DNA of 47,263 nt from Phycisphaerae bacterium (GTDB taxonomy: Bacteria; Planctomycetota; Phycisphaerae; UBA1845), in assembly GCA_029260055.1 (NCBI GenBank), contig JAJDDX010000066.1, positions 1-47,263 of the forward strand, given 5' to 3'. The notes under the pieces were generated by a model. It was not told where the DNA came from. It made no database searches and was given only the letters and a program-made list of their open reading frames with translations. The translations under genes were made by a program, and so were the position numbers. Of this stretch, positions 1 to 6,760 are shown one piece after another (within the stretch, counting starts at the first letter, position 1; every line of letters starts with the position of its first letter).

Positions 1-84
1 CCCCCAGCATCCATCATCCCTCCGCCCGACCGCTCCCCGCGCCCGAAGCGGCAAGAAAAGACCCAACTTCCGAAAAAAGGCCGC

Positions 85-130
85 TTGACTCGCCATGGAC
101 TCGCGCTTACTATTGTAAGCATTGATAGTA
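85..130 (+). promoter_or_regulatory. Promoter and probable auto-operator of the padR gene
   Basis: A -35 box TTGACT (85-90) lies 17 bp from a -10 box TACTAT (108-113). The -10 box is also the left arm of an inverted repeat whose right arm ATAGTA lies at 125-130. A repressor binding the two arms would cover the -10 and the start site. PadR regulators commonly repress their own promoters, so this is a likely auto-operator. The boxes and arms are read directly; the repression is inference. Confidence 0.6.
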
Positions 131-142
131 CGAGGGCGGATC

Positions 143-460
143 ATGGCGAAATCGAAATCAGCAAACACACGTGAGGCGGTGCTGCTCGCCCTGCTGGTCA
201 ACGGGGAGAAGTACGGCCGCGAGTTGCGTGATGCGTACGAGAAGCAGGCTGGCAAACGGATGCCGCTCGGCTCGCTGTACGTGACGCTGGACCGCATGGA
301 GGACAAGGGCTTCCTCAAGTCGCGCATGGGCGACAGCGTCGCGGACCGCGGCGGCAACCGCCGGAAGTACTACCGCATCCTCGCCAACGGCCACGCCGCG
401 CTGACCGGCTATCAGACGGTCGCATCGTCGGTCTTCTTCGGGGGGGGAGCGCATGCCTGA
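143..460 (+). CDS. PadR-family transcriptional regulator
   Basis: This 105-residue winged-helix repressor fits the short PadR class. An N-terminal stretch TREAVLLALLVNGEKYGREL is followed by the recognition region GSLYVTLDRMEDKGFLKSR and the wing GGNRRKYYRI, all typical of PadR. ATG 143 is preferred because GAGGGCGGA lies just upstream; a TTG at 122 would put the start inside the operator-like repeat. The stop overlaps the next gene by 8 nt, so the two are translationally coupled. PadR genes of this layout usually control the gene they are coupled to. The effector is unknown. Confidence 0.9.
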   Translation: MAKSKSANTREAVLLALLVNGEKYGRELRDAYEKQAGKRMPLGSLYVTLDRMEDKGFLKSRMGDSVADRGGNRRKYYRILANGHAALTGYQTVASSVFFGGGAHA

Positions 461-968
461 CCCAGCCCGTAAGAAGCAGAACGAAACGAGGGGCGCGCTG
501 TATGAGCGTTACCGGACGGCCGAGGGATCCCTGTATTGGAGCACGGAGGCTCCGCAACACGGCAGTGTCCTGAAGGACTTCGTCACTCGATCACGGTACC
601 GGAAGCACCGGTACCGGTTACGTCCCGACTACGTAACCACGCGTCCTTGGGTCACTCTCCAACCATCCAAGTGGGACCGACTCCGAGCTATAGTACGGCA
701 TGTCGCCCGGTGGTCGCGCGAAGGAATCCCCGCCTCCGCCAAGCCAGAGCAACTGCTGCAATCGCTGAAGTTCTTCATTCCACGCAAGCACCGAGAGGCT
801 CTACTCGGCGACCTCGTTGAGGATGCGGTCGAGCAGCGTACCGCAGGACACAGTGAGCTGCGAATTCGGCTCACTCTCTGCTGGCAGCTCTTCCTTGCGG
901 CACGCGGGCACATCTTCGCGGTCGGCGCGTGGGCGCTTTCAGCCCTCCAGAAGATTATCGCCGGCTGA
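453..968 (+). CDS. Small membrane-anchored protein coupled to PadR
   Basis: This 171-residue protein starts inside the end of padR. The first two thirds are basic and poorly conserved in appearance, with a local duplication RYRKH/RYRLR near residues 48-57. Residues about 110-150 contain FIPRKHREALLGDLVEDAVE and then a Trp-containing hydrophobic stretch. This resembles the LLGDLxEE prefix module found beside PadR regulators or fused to the N-terminus of ABC permeases. A hydrophobic C-terminal segment (about 145-168) could cross the membrane once. No permease follows, so it may be a freestanding version of that module or a trimmed remnant. No function can be assigned. Confidence 0.65.
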   Translation: MPDPARKKQNETRGALYERYRTAEGSLYWSTEAPQHGSVLKDFVTRSRYRKHRYRLRPDYVTTRPWVTLQPSKWDRLRAIVRHVARWSREGIPASAKPEQLLQSLKFFIPRKHREALLGDLVEDAVEQRTAGHSELRIRLTLCWQLFLAARGHIFAVGAWALSALQKIIAG

Positions 969-1329
969 TTCGCCTCCGTTTCTTCTTGGCCTTCCGTTTG
1001 GCCTTGCCCCTGGCCGACCCCTTCAGGGTCGTGGTGTTCGGCAGCACCGTGAACCGCCCTACGAAACCTCGGCTCGCCACCCAGCTGCCTACGCCCTGCC
1101 ATCTGCCAATTCAGTTCTGCCAAACTGACAGAATCGGCCGTGCCGACAGAGCCGGACAACTCGTAACCCACTGCAAAATAACACGTTACGAATCGCCACC
1201 CGCCAACCAAGACCTGGCACGGGCGTTGTACCTCTGCCTATCGAGCGGGCGACGCGGCTCCCGTGGAGGAAACGGCGACGGCCCGAGAGGAACTAAGAAA
1301 CGAGAACCACGAAGATAAGGAGGCATCTG
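969..1329. other. Gap with no supported gene, upstream of the hsp20 cluster
   Basis: No convincing gene lies here. Two things are visible. A 7-bp inverted repeat TCGTAAC (1161-1167) / GTTACGA (1185-1191) could be a regulatory site for the heat-shock genes. On the minus strand a 41-codon frame (GTG at 1080 to TAA at 955) ends in a Lys/Arg-rich tail. I saw no CIRCE element and no convincing heat-shock sigma promoter. Confidence 0.5.
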
Positions 1330-1761
1330 ATGTTTGTACGAACTTTCAATCGGGTCCAGCCCGGCATGCTGTTTCGCGGCGGGATCGATCGACTCGTGTC
1401 TGATCTGCTCGACGGGGCGAACGGCTCGTGCGGGCAGTGCACGTTTCCACCGGTCAACGTGTGGGAGGACGAGCAGCGTATCTTCATCGAGGCGGAAGTG
1501 CCGGGGATGAAGCTGGATGATCTCGACCTCACCGTCAACGGTGACGAGGTCACCATCAAAGGCGAGCGGAAGCAAGACGAGACGGACGGCGTCTCGTATC
1601 ACCGGCAGGAACGCGGCGTCGGTACGTTCAGCCGTGTCGTCCATCTGCCCACCGCCGTCGATGTCGAGAAGGTGGCGGCCAACCTGAACGCGGGCGTACT
1701 GACGATCACGCTGCCGAAGGCTCAGGAAGTGCTGCCGCGGAAGATCAAGGTCAACGAGTAG
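1330..1761 (+). CDS. Small heat shock protein, Hsp20/alpha-crystallin family (copy 1)
   Basis: This 143-residue ATP-independent holdase chaperone binds unfolding proteins. A short N-terminal arm precedes an alpha-crystallin domain (about residues 42-140). The domain opens with PPVNVWEDEQRIFIEAEVPG, has the strand pair LTVNGDEVTIKGERK, and ends with the conserved GVLTITLPKA followed by a short tail. AAGGAGG about 6 nt before the ATG is a near-perfect ribosome binding site and fixes the start. It is the first of three tandem hsp20 genes, probably co-transcribed. Its Cys-containing N-arm (SCGQC near residue 35) is not seen in the other two copies. Confidence 0.95.
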   Translation: MFVRTFNRVQPGMLFRGGIDRLVSDLLDGANGSCGQCTFPPVNVWEDEQRIFIEAEVPGMKLDDLDLTVNGDEVTIKGERKQDETDGVSYHRQERGVGTFSRVVHLPTAVDVEKVAANLNAGVLTITLPKAQEVLPRKIKVNE

Positions 1762-1899
1762 GACGCAAGGCACCTCGCGAAGAAGGACACTGGCTGCAAG
1801 CTGCCAGTGGCACCCACCGGATGCCTCGTGACGGCAGACGACGCGAAGAGACAACGATCACCCGAGCCGATCAGGCTCGATAGACAAGGAGCAAACACA

Positions 1900-2295
1900 A
1901 TGGCAACCGACATCATCGATAAGCCGGCTGCGACCGACGTGGCCACTACGGAACACACGCGCACCGGTCCAATGTACCGGCCCGACGTAGACATCATCGA
2001 GCGGCCCGACGAACTGACGGTACTTGCGGATATGCCGGGCGTCAGCGCCGACGAGATCGACATCAACTTCGAGAACGGCGTGCTGACGATTCACGGCAAG
2101 GTCGAGGCTCGTCAGAGCGACGGTAGCTTCCTTCGCCAGGAGTACGGCGTGGGCGACTTCCACCGGACCTTCAACGTCAGCAAGGCGATTGACGGCACAG
2201 CCATCAGCGCGGAGTATGCGGACGGCGTGCTCACGCTCCACCTGCCGAAGGTGGAGGCGGTCAAGCCGCACAAAATCGCCGTGAAGGCTTCTTAG
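1900..2295 (+). CDS. Small heat shock protein, Hsp20/alpha-crystallin family (copy 2)
   Basis: This 131-residue Hsp20 chaperone has its alpha-crystallin domain from about residue 28 (YRPDVDIIERPDELTVLADM) to the C-terminal GVLTLHLPKVEAVKPHKIAV. ATG 1900 is chosen because AAGGAG lies 8 nt upstream; an in-frame extension back to 1807 has no ribosome site and encodes unconvincing sequence. The ACD strand motif VLTIHGKVEA and the GVGDFHRTF segment are typical. It lies about 140 nt after copy 1. The N-terminal arm differs from that of copy 1, which suggests different oligomers or clients rather than a fresh duplication. Confidence 0.94.
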   Translation: MATDIIDKPAATDVATTEHTRTGPMYRPDVDIIERPDELTVLADMPGVSADEIDINFENGVLTIHGKVEARQSDGSFLRQEYGVGDFHRTFNVSKAIDGTAISAEYADGVLTLHLPKVEAVKPHKIAVKAS

Positions 2296-2356
2296 TCGGG
2301 CTTGCCGGCTCGACGAGGGCCTTGCCCGTTAGCTCGGGAGAAAAGGAGGCATTGCG

Positions 2357-2854
2357 ATGAGCCTTTTGCCTTGGAAAGGAAAGCGAAACGCGGACACGTG
2401 GGACGACGACTGGCCGGGGTCGCAGATGACCCGCTTTCGGACGGAGATGGATCAGTTGTTCGAGAACTTCTTCGGCCGAGCCTTCGGCGCGGTCGAGGCC
2501 GGCTACGGAGCTCTGACCGCCTGGGCGCCGACGCTCGATGTAACCGAAACGGAATCGGGCGTGACGGTCCGTGCCGAGGTACCCGGCATCGATCCGGGTG
2601 ACCTCGAGATCACGGTCGTCGGCAGGACCCTGACATTGGCCGGCGAGAAGAAAGAGACGGCCGAAACGAAGGACGAGAACCACTTCCACTCGGAGCGACG
2701 GTTCGGTTCGTTCCGCCGCAGCGTGGAACTGCCGGTTCCGGTCAACACCGAGAAGGTAACGGCCGAGCACAAGAACGGCGTCGTGCTGATTCAGATTCCG
2801 AAGGACCCTACTTCGATTCCGAAGCGGATTCCCGTCAAGTCGGCCGACAAGTAG
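2357..2854 (+). CDS. Small heat shock protein, Hsp20/alpha-crystallin family (copy 3)
   Basis: This 165-residue Hsp20 has a longer N-terminal arm (about 55 residues) with the amphipathic segment TEMDQLFENFFGRAFGAVEA, a usual oligomerisation and client-binding element. The alpha-crystallin domain runs from about TLDVTETESGVTVRAEVPGI to NGVVLIQIPKDP. It ends with a short tail carrying SIPKRIPVK, where IPV is close to the I-x-I/V anchoring motif of the family. AAAAGGAGG sits 7 nt before the ATG. It is the last gene of the cassette and is followed 40 nt later by a strong intrinsic terminator, which supports a three-gene operon. Confidence 0.95.
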   Translation: MSLLPWKGKRNADTWDDDWPGSQMTRFRTEMDQLFENFFGRAFGAVEAGYGALTAWAPTLDVTETESGVTVRAEVPGIDPGDLEITVVGRTLTLAGEKKETAETKDENHFHSERRFGSFRRSVELPVPVNTEKVTAEHKNGVVLIQIPKDPTSIPKRIPVKSADK

Positions 2855-2894
2855 ACGCGGTGTCGAATGGTTGACACCAACGATCAATGCAGCC

Positions 2895-2930
2895 AAGCCC
2901 GCGGCATGTGCGTCGCGGGCTTTTCTATTT
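2895..2930 (+). terminator. Rho-independent terminator of the hsp20 cassette
   Basis: A perfect 9-bp stem, AAGCCCGCG (2895-2903) and CGCGGGCTT (2914-2922), closes a 10-nt loop and runs into TTTTCTATTT. It begins 40 nt after the third hsp20 stop codon. The convergent molybdopterin gene ends 22 nt further on, but the minus-strand side has no T-run, so it works best for the plus strand. Confidence 0.9.
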
Positions 2931-2951
2931 GTAGGAAGCGACGGTGCGGTC

Positions 2952-3455
2952 CTACTGATCGAGTAGCCACGCCATGTGGCCCAGTTCCGGGAGGATGAGC
3001 TTGTCCATGGCGAGTTGCACCGCCGGGGTCGAGCCGGGCATGAGGAAGACGGCGGTCCGTCGAGATATGCCCGCGACCGCTCGTGACAACATGGCGGCTG
3101 GGCCGATCTGTTCATAGCTAAGCATACGGAACAACTCGCCGAAGCCGTCGATTCGCTTCTCCAGCAGGCCCGCTACGGCTTCGTAGCTGGTATCCCGAGT
3201 CGTCAGACCTGTCCCACCCGTGACCAGCACGACGCGGCAATCGTCCTGATCGCAGAGCAGCGAGACTCGTTCGCGCAGGCGCTGAGGGTCGTCGGGGATG
3301 ATCTCGTAGCTCGACACGCGATGTCCCGTGTCCGCCAGACGCTGCTTGATCAACGCACCGCTGCCATCCGTGTCGACGGTGCGCGTATCGCTGACGGTGA
3401 TCGCGGCACAGGCCACGCTGCCTGTCGATTTGTCGCTATGAGGATGAGTACCCAC
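2952..3455 (-). CDS. moaB: Molybdenum cofactor biosynthesis protein, MoaB/MogA family
   Basis: This cytoplasmic protein binds molybdopterin and probably adenylylates it before molybdenum insertion. The N-terminus AAITVSDTRT, the central VTGGTGLTTRD (TGGTG at residues 79-83) and the C-terminal GSTPAVQLAMDKLILPELGH are the family signature. GTG 3455 (167 aa) is preferred because GAGAGG lies about 8 nt upstream; GTG 3500 would add 15 basic residues. No other cofactor gene is in the window, so its partners lie elsewhere. MoaB and MogA cannot be separated confidently by eye. The repeat cluster lies directly upstream. Confidence 0.9.
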   Translation of the reverse strand: MGTHPHSDKSTGSVACAAITVSDTRTVDTDGSGALIKQRLADTGHRVSSYEIIPDDPQRLRERVSLLCDQDDCRVVLVTGGTGLTTRDTSYEAVAGLLEKRIDGFGELFRMLSYEQIGPAAMLSRAVAGISRRTAVFLMPGSTPAVQLAMDKLILPELGHMAWLLDQ

Positions 3456-3514
3456 TACGCGCCCTCTCGAGTTTCTCTCTCTTGTTCGCCCGACACGCAC
3501 GATGCCGGGTGCCG

Positions 3515-3600
3515 CTTATTGCGCCCTTTCAGGGCTCAGTGACCTTTCAGACTCTTCCCAGGGCGTTGCCTGGGCTATGGCTATTTCGCCCCTTTGGGGC
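3515..3600. repeat. Three-hairpin intergenic repeat element
   Basis: Three short palindromes follow one another: GCCCT-ttc-AGGGC (3523-3535), CCCAGG-gcgttg-CCTGGG (3557-3574) and GCCCC-ttt-GGGGC (3588-3600). The order, spacing and the cores GCGCCCTTTCAGGGCTC and CGCCCCTTTGGGGCT look like a REP/BIME-type element that recurs in planctomycete intergenic DNA. That recurrence is from memory and is not checked here. It occurs once in this window, between moaB and the release-factor-like gene. Confidence 0.6.
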
Positions 3601-3632
3601 TGGCACAGACGCGCCGCCTGCCGGAAGGTCGC

Positions 3633-3915
3633 CACGGGCAAATCCCGGCGCGCCGGGATCCATGCCACCCGCCAGTCGGAGCGTTCTCACGGGCAAGTCC
3701 CGGCGTGCCGGGGCCCATGCCACCTGCTGCAGGCTATCGGGTGCCACGGACAAGCAGCAGCTTGTCCGTGCGATCGCTCGTATGTCGTCGGCTCCCCCAT
3801 GTCCAAAGGACATGGGCCACCCGCCACGGGCAAACGAGTTTGCCCATGCCACCCACCGCCAGGCGGAACGTCCGGCCGGGCAAATCGCGGCGCGCCGGGA
3901 CTCATGCCACCCGCC
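3633..3915. repeat. Cluster of six related palindromic repeats
   Basis: Six diverged units share a hairpin core, and most carry a CACGGGCAA-type left flank and a CATGCCACCC-type right flank. They lie at 3633-3673, 3688-3727, 3745-3770, 3796-3816, 3825-3854 and 3876-3915. Each core is a perfect or near-perfect palindrome with its own sequence: CACGGACAAG/CTTGTCCGTG with a 6-nt loop, CCCATGTCC/GGACATGGG with a 3-nt loop, and GGGCAAAC/GTTTGCCC with a 2-nt loop. Compensating core changes with kept flanks suggest folded RNA or DNA mobilised as REP elements. Spacing is irregular and no transposase is adjacent. Confidence 0.7.
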
Positions 3916-3950
3916 GCGCCAAGCCTCTGCCGGCCAACCGATCCCGGCGG

Positions 3951-4490
3951 TTACGCGTTGCGCAGCGGCTTTTGCCCCGCGGCCTTTCGCATCTGGTTCA
4001 CGCGCTCCCACAGCTTCGGATCAGAGCCGATGAACTTGACGAGGTGAGCCGTCGAGATATCGATCAGCTCGGCAGCCTCACTGACGCGCATTTGGCACGC
4101 CGCCAGCACGTCGAGCACTTCACCCACCAGGGGATAGTACCGCTCGTTGCGGCGGTTGACGCTGATACGCCCGCTTTTGTCGATGCACTCGCTCAGGGCA
4201 GAGCCGGCCCGGTAGGCCTCGGTGTCGATGTCGGCCCGGACGTGCAGTGCGATCGCCTCACGTAATCGCCTCACCGCCCGGACCCGGTTGACGTGCTGCG
4301 AACGATCATCGACCGCCGTTACGCTCAATCCGGTCGGACTGTGTCGCAAACGCACACCCGAGCTGGTCTTGTTGCGTTTCTGGCCGCCGGGCCCGCTCGC
4401 CCGATAATGATCCACCTCACACTGCGCCACGAGCGCGTCATCGCTGAGCGCCAGAAAAACGAGCGACGAATTGGCATCAGAGTCAGGCAC
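3951..4490 (-). CDS. Release factor-like protein with GGQ motif
   Basis: This 179-residue protein carries the class I release-factor catalytic loop, YRASGPGGQKRNKTSSGVRL, with GGQ at residues 35-37. That glutamine-bearing motif catalyses peptidyl-tRNA hydrolysis on the ribosome. The stop-codon recognition domains of RF1/RF2 are missing, as in ArfB/YaeJ-type rescue factors, but ArfB's basic tail is not seen. Instead the C-terminal half (about 115-175) has a helix-turn-helix-like pattern, RVSEAAELIDISTAHLVKF, then RVNQMRKAAGQKPLR. GTG 4490 is favoured because GAGG lies 7 nt upstream; GTG 4496 adds two residues. A ribosome-rescue role is inferred. Confidence 0.85.
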   Translation of the reverse strand: MPDSDANSSLVFLALSDDALVAQCEVDHYRASGPGGQKRNKTSSGVRLRHSPTGLSVTAVDDRSQHVNRVRAVRRLREAIALHVRADIDTEAYRAGSALSECIDKSGRISVNRRNERYYPLVGEVLDVLAACQMRVSEAAELIDISTAHLVKFIGSDPKLWERVNQMRKAAGQKPLRNA

Positions 4491-4757
4491 CGCCACACCT
4501 CAAACCGCCCCACCGACGGTCGGTTTCAGACCTCCGTAAACGGGGTATTCGGCCATCCTACGACGCAACGGCCCGGCGGGCCAACCGAGCCGCCGCACCG
4601 AGTCGGACAAGCCGGAATCTATCGGACCCCGCGGCGCCCGGGAGTGGGCCGTAGCCACGTCGCAAGTCGCGCGCCGCGTGCGCCGATAACCCATCTGAAA
4701 AGCGCTATAGCCCCTTTTGCGCCGGTCCGGCTTCACCGGGCGGCTCGGGAGATGATC
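4491..4757. other. Divergent gap between the RF-like gene and the lipoprotein gene
   Basis: This gap must hold both divergent promoters. I see no strong -35/-10 pair. CTATAG near 4705 is the best plus-strand -10 candidate. A reading frame runs through the gap into the lipoprotein gene from 4293, but it overlaps the RF-like gene and its product looks random, so I do not treat it as coding. Confidence 0.4.
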
Positions 4758-6695
4758 ATGAAACGACAGTTGATTAAATGGATCGCGGTCGCGGTCGTCG
4801 TAGTAGCCGTCACGCTCGGCTGCAATTCCGTCTACGAGCACCTGAGCGACGAGGCTTCGCAGGGCACGCTCGACACGACCACCGGCGCAGCCGGCTTTAC
4901 GATCGTCGACAGTGCGTTCACCGACGCACCGATTTCGCCAGGCGGAACCGGCGGTGTCGGGCCGATCGTCACCGGCTCGGAGGACGTGGTCGCCGACGGC
5001 GAGGAGACGCGCAGCTTCTTCACCGCGTTCCAGGTCGATCCGACGGCTGAAGACAGTGCCGGTCCCAAGTTCGCGCTGTCCGCCGACATCGATCAAGACG
5101 GGATGCTCGACATCGTCACGGCGTGGAACCAATCTCAACCGGTCCAGCTTCACTTGCAGCGTCGCGACGCCAACGACGCCATCACGTTCCGTTCGATCAC
5201 GCTCGGCGGAACCGACCCGATTGCTATCGTGGCCGGCGTCGAGGTGGGCCAGATCAACGATGACGGCTGGCTCGACGTAGTGATTCTGTCGAAGGCCACC
5301 GGCGCCGTCGGCCTGTGTCCGCCTCAGGTGCCCGGCGAGCCGCCGGCTGTCATCTCCAGCCTCGACGGCCAGATCATCGTGCTCTTTAGCCCCGGCAGCG
5401 CAGCGTTGATTCCGGATGGCGACCAGTGGACACAGATGATGCTCGTCAATCCCTTCATTCGCTGTCGACGAGGCAGCTCGGGCGAGCAGTGGCACCACAA
5501 CCAGTATCCGGGCAACGAGTCCGACGACCTGAACATCATCAAGGAACAGCCGGAAATCGGCGGGTTCACGGCCCTGGCAGTCGGTAACGTCGACGGCATA
5601 CCCGGCGACGATATCGTGGTTGCGCTGAACCCCGCACAGTGTGAGACGCTCGCCCAGTTGCCGCCGACCAACACGGTCGATCTCTGGACGAACCCCGGTC
5701 CGGGCCTCGCCGGGGACCCGACACTCTGGGGCGCGCCCTTCTTCGCGGCTGATCCCGCCGTCGACGCCACCTGCCCCGGAAGCCACGCGTGTCAAACGTG
5801 CGCGGGCGGTGCGGCACAGCCCTACGCTGACTTCCTGCGCGTGCCGGTCGCACTTATGGCCGACATGCCCATGGTCAAGGACATACTTCTGATGGATGTC
5901 GACATCGACGGCGATCTCGACGTCATTGCCGCTTTCAGCAACGCGCTGTCGCGTAACGTTCGCTGGGCTCGGAATCCGCTCGTGGCTCACGCTCCGGGTG
6001 GGCCCGACGGCTTGGCCGCCGTGATCAACGGCGCCTCGGACGGTTGGCGGTACTACGCCAGCGATTGGCAGTCGCGGCCCGTCGGGCAAGTCGACACCGG
6101 CGCCGATATGATCACGATCGGCGATGTCGATGCCGACGGTTCTGACGACGTGCTGGTGCGCTCGACGCTCGGGCAGGTGGTCCAGTGGTTCCGCCACCCG
6201 AATGCCATCACGATCCAACCGGAGTTCCCGCCAAACGACCCGGTACCCGAGCGGTTCAATTTCCCGTGGCAGGTCTTTACGCTGACCGAGTTCGACTCGC
6301 AAGCGCCGGGAGCCATGGCCATCGGCGACTTCACGGGTGACGGACAGCCCGAAGCGGTCGTCGGCGCCGCAGGAGCCGTCTTCTGGTACGACAGCTCGGC
6401 CAGCGAGACGGTCTACGATCCGTGGGCACCGAATACGATCGTGCAGGACAGCCCCGCGACGGATGCCAACGCGGCCAGCGGTGGCGGTACCACGACCGCC
6501 CCGGGTAGCGGTGTGGGTGTCAGTGCGGTGGACGAAACCACGAGCATCAACACGCTTCTGGTCGTCGACCTCGACGGCGATGGACGCAATGACATTGTGG
6601 GCACGCTGGACAGGAAGGCGGGTTCCGGCCTCAGCGACGACCGGATCGTATGGTATCGAAACGTACGGACGGACGAAGACGCGGTAGCCGAGTAA
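4758..6695 (+). CDS. FG-GAP/VCBS-repeat lipoprotein
   Basis: This 645-residue exported protein begins with a basic N-terminus, a hydrophobic core rich in Val, and the sequence VTLGC with Cys22 as the likely lipidation site. At least six Ca-binding-like repeats follow: DIDQDGMLDIV (~109), INDDGWLDVV (~167), DVDIDGDLDVI (~380), DVDADGSDDVL (~457), DFTGDGQPEAVV (~525) and DLDGDGRNDIV (~604). They fit an integrin-like FG-GAP beta-propeller on the cell surface or in the periplasm. ATG 4758 has GGGAG 6 nt upstream. The ligand is unknown, and no neighbour suggests one. The start and the family are fairly secure. Confidence 0.85.
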   Translation: MKRQLIKWIAVAVVVVAVTLGCNSVYEHLSDEASQGTLDTTTGAAGFTIVDSAFTDAPISPGGTGGVGPIVTGSEDVVADGEETRSFFTAFQVDPTAEDSAGPKFALSADIDQDGMLDIVTAWNQSQPVQLHLQRRDANDAITFRSITLGGTDPIAIVAGVEVGQINDDGWLDVVILSKATGAVGLCPPQVPGEPPAVISSLDGQIIVLFSPGSAALIPDGDQWTQMMLVNPFIRCRRGSSGEQWHHNQYPGNESDDLNIIKEQPEIGGFTALAVGNVDGIPGDDIVVALNPAQCETLAQLPPTNTVDLWTNPGPGLAGDPTLWGAPFFAADPAVDATCPGSHACQTCAGGAAQPYADFLRVPVALMADMPMVKDILLMDVDIDGDLDVIAAFSNALSRNVRWARNPLVAHAPGGPDGLAAVINGASDGWRYYASDWQSRPVGQVDTGADMITIGDVDADGSDDVLVRSTLGQVVQWFRHPNAITIQPEFPPNDPVPERFNFPWQVFTLTEFDSQAPGAMAIGDFTGDGQPEAVVGAAGAVFWYDSSASETVYDPWAPNTIVQDSPATDANAASGGGTTTAPGSGVGVSAVDETTSINTLLVVDLDGDGRNDIVGTLDRKAGSGLSDDRIVWYRNVRTDEDAVAE

Positions 6696-6760
6696 CGACG
6701 GCTACGCTTCGCTTGGATACCGGAGAAGGGCGTGCGCCAGACAGCGGACGGCGCTGCGCC

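Noticed and set aside
453-968. N-terminal part of a frameshifted ABC permease
   Set aside because: The sequence after the stop codon shows no permease-like hydrophobic coding in any plus-strand frame before the hsp20 genes.
3633-3915. Possible CRISPR array
   Set aside because: Units differ in length, spacing and core sequence, there are no uniform spacers, and no cas genes are present. A REP-like cluster fits better.
4500-6302. A 600-codon open frame on the minus strand opposite the FG-GAP lipoprotein gene
   Set aside because: It is a GC-rich shadow frame. The plus strand has a lipobox and clear Ca-binding repeats, while the minus product is Arg/Val/Asp-rich without any motif.
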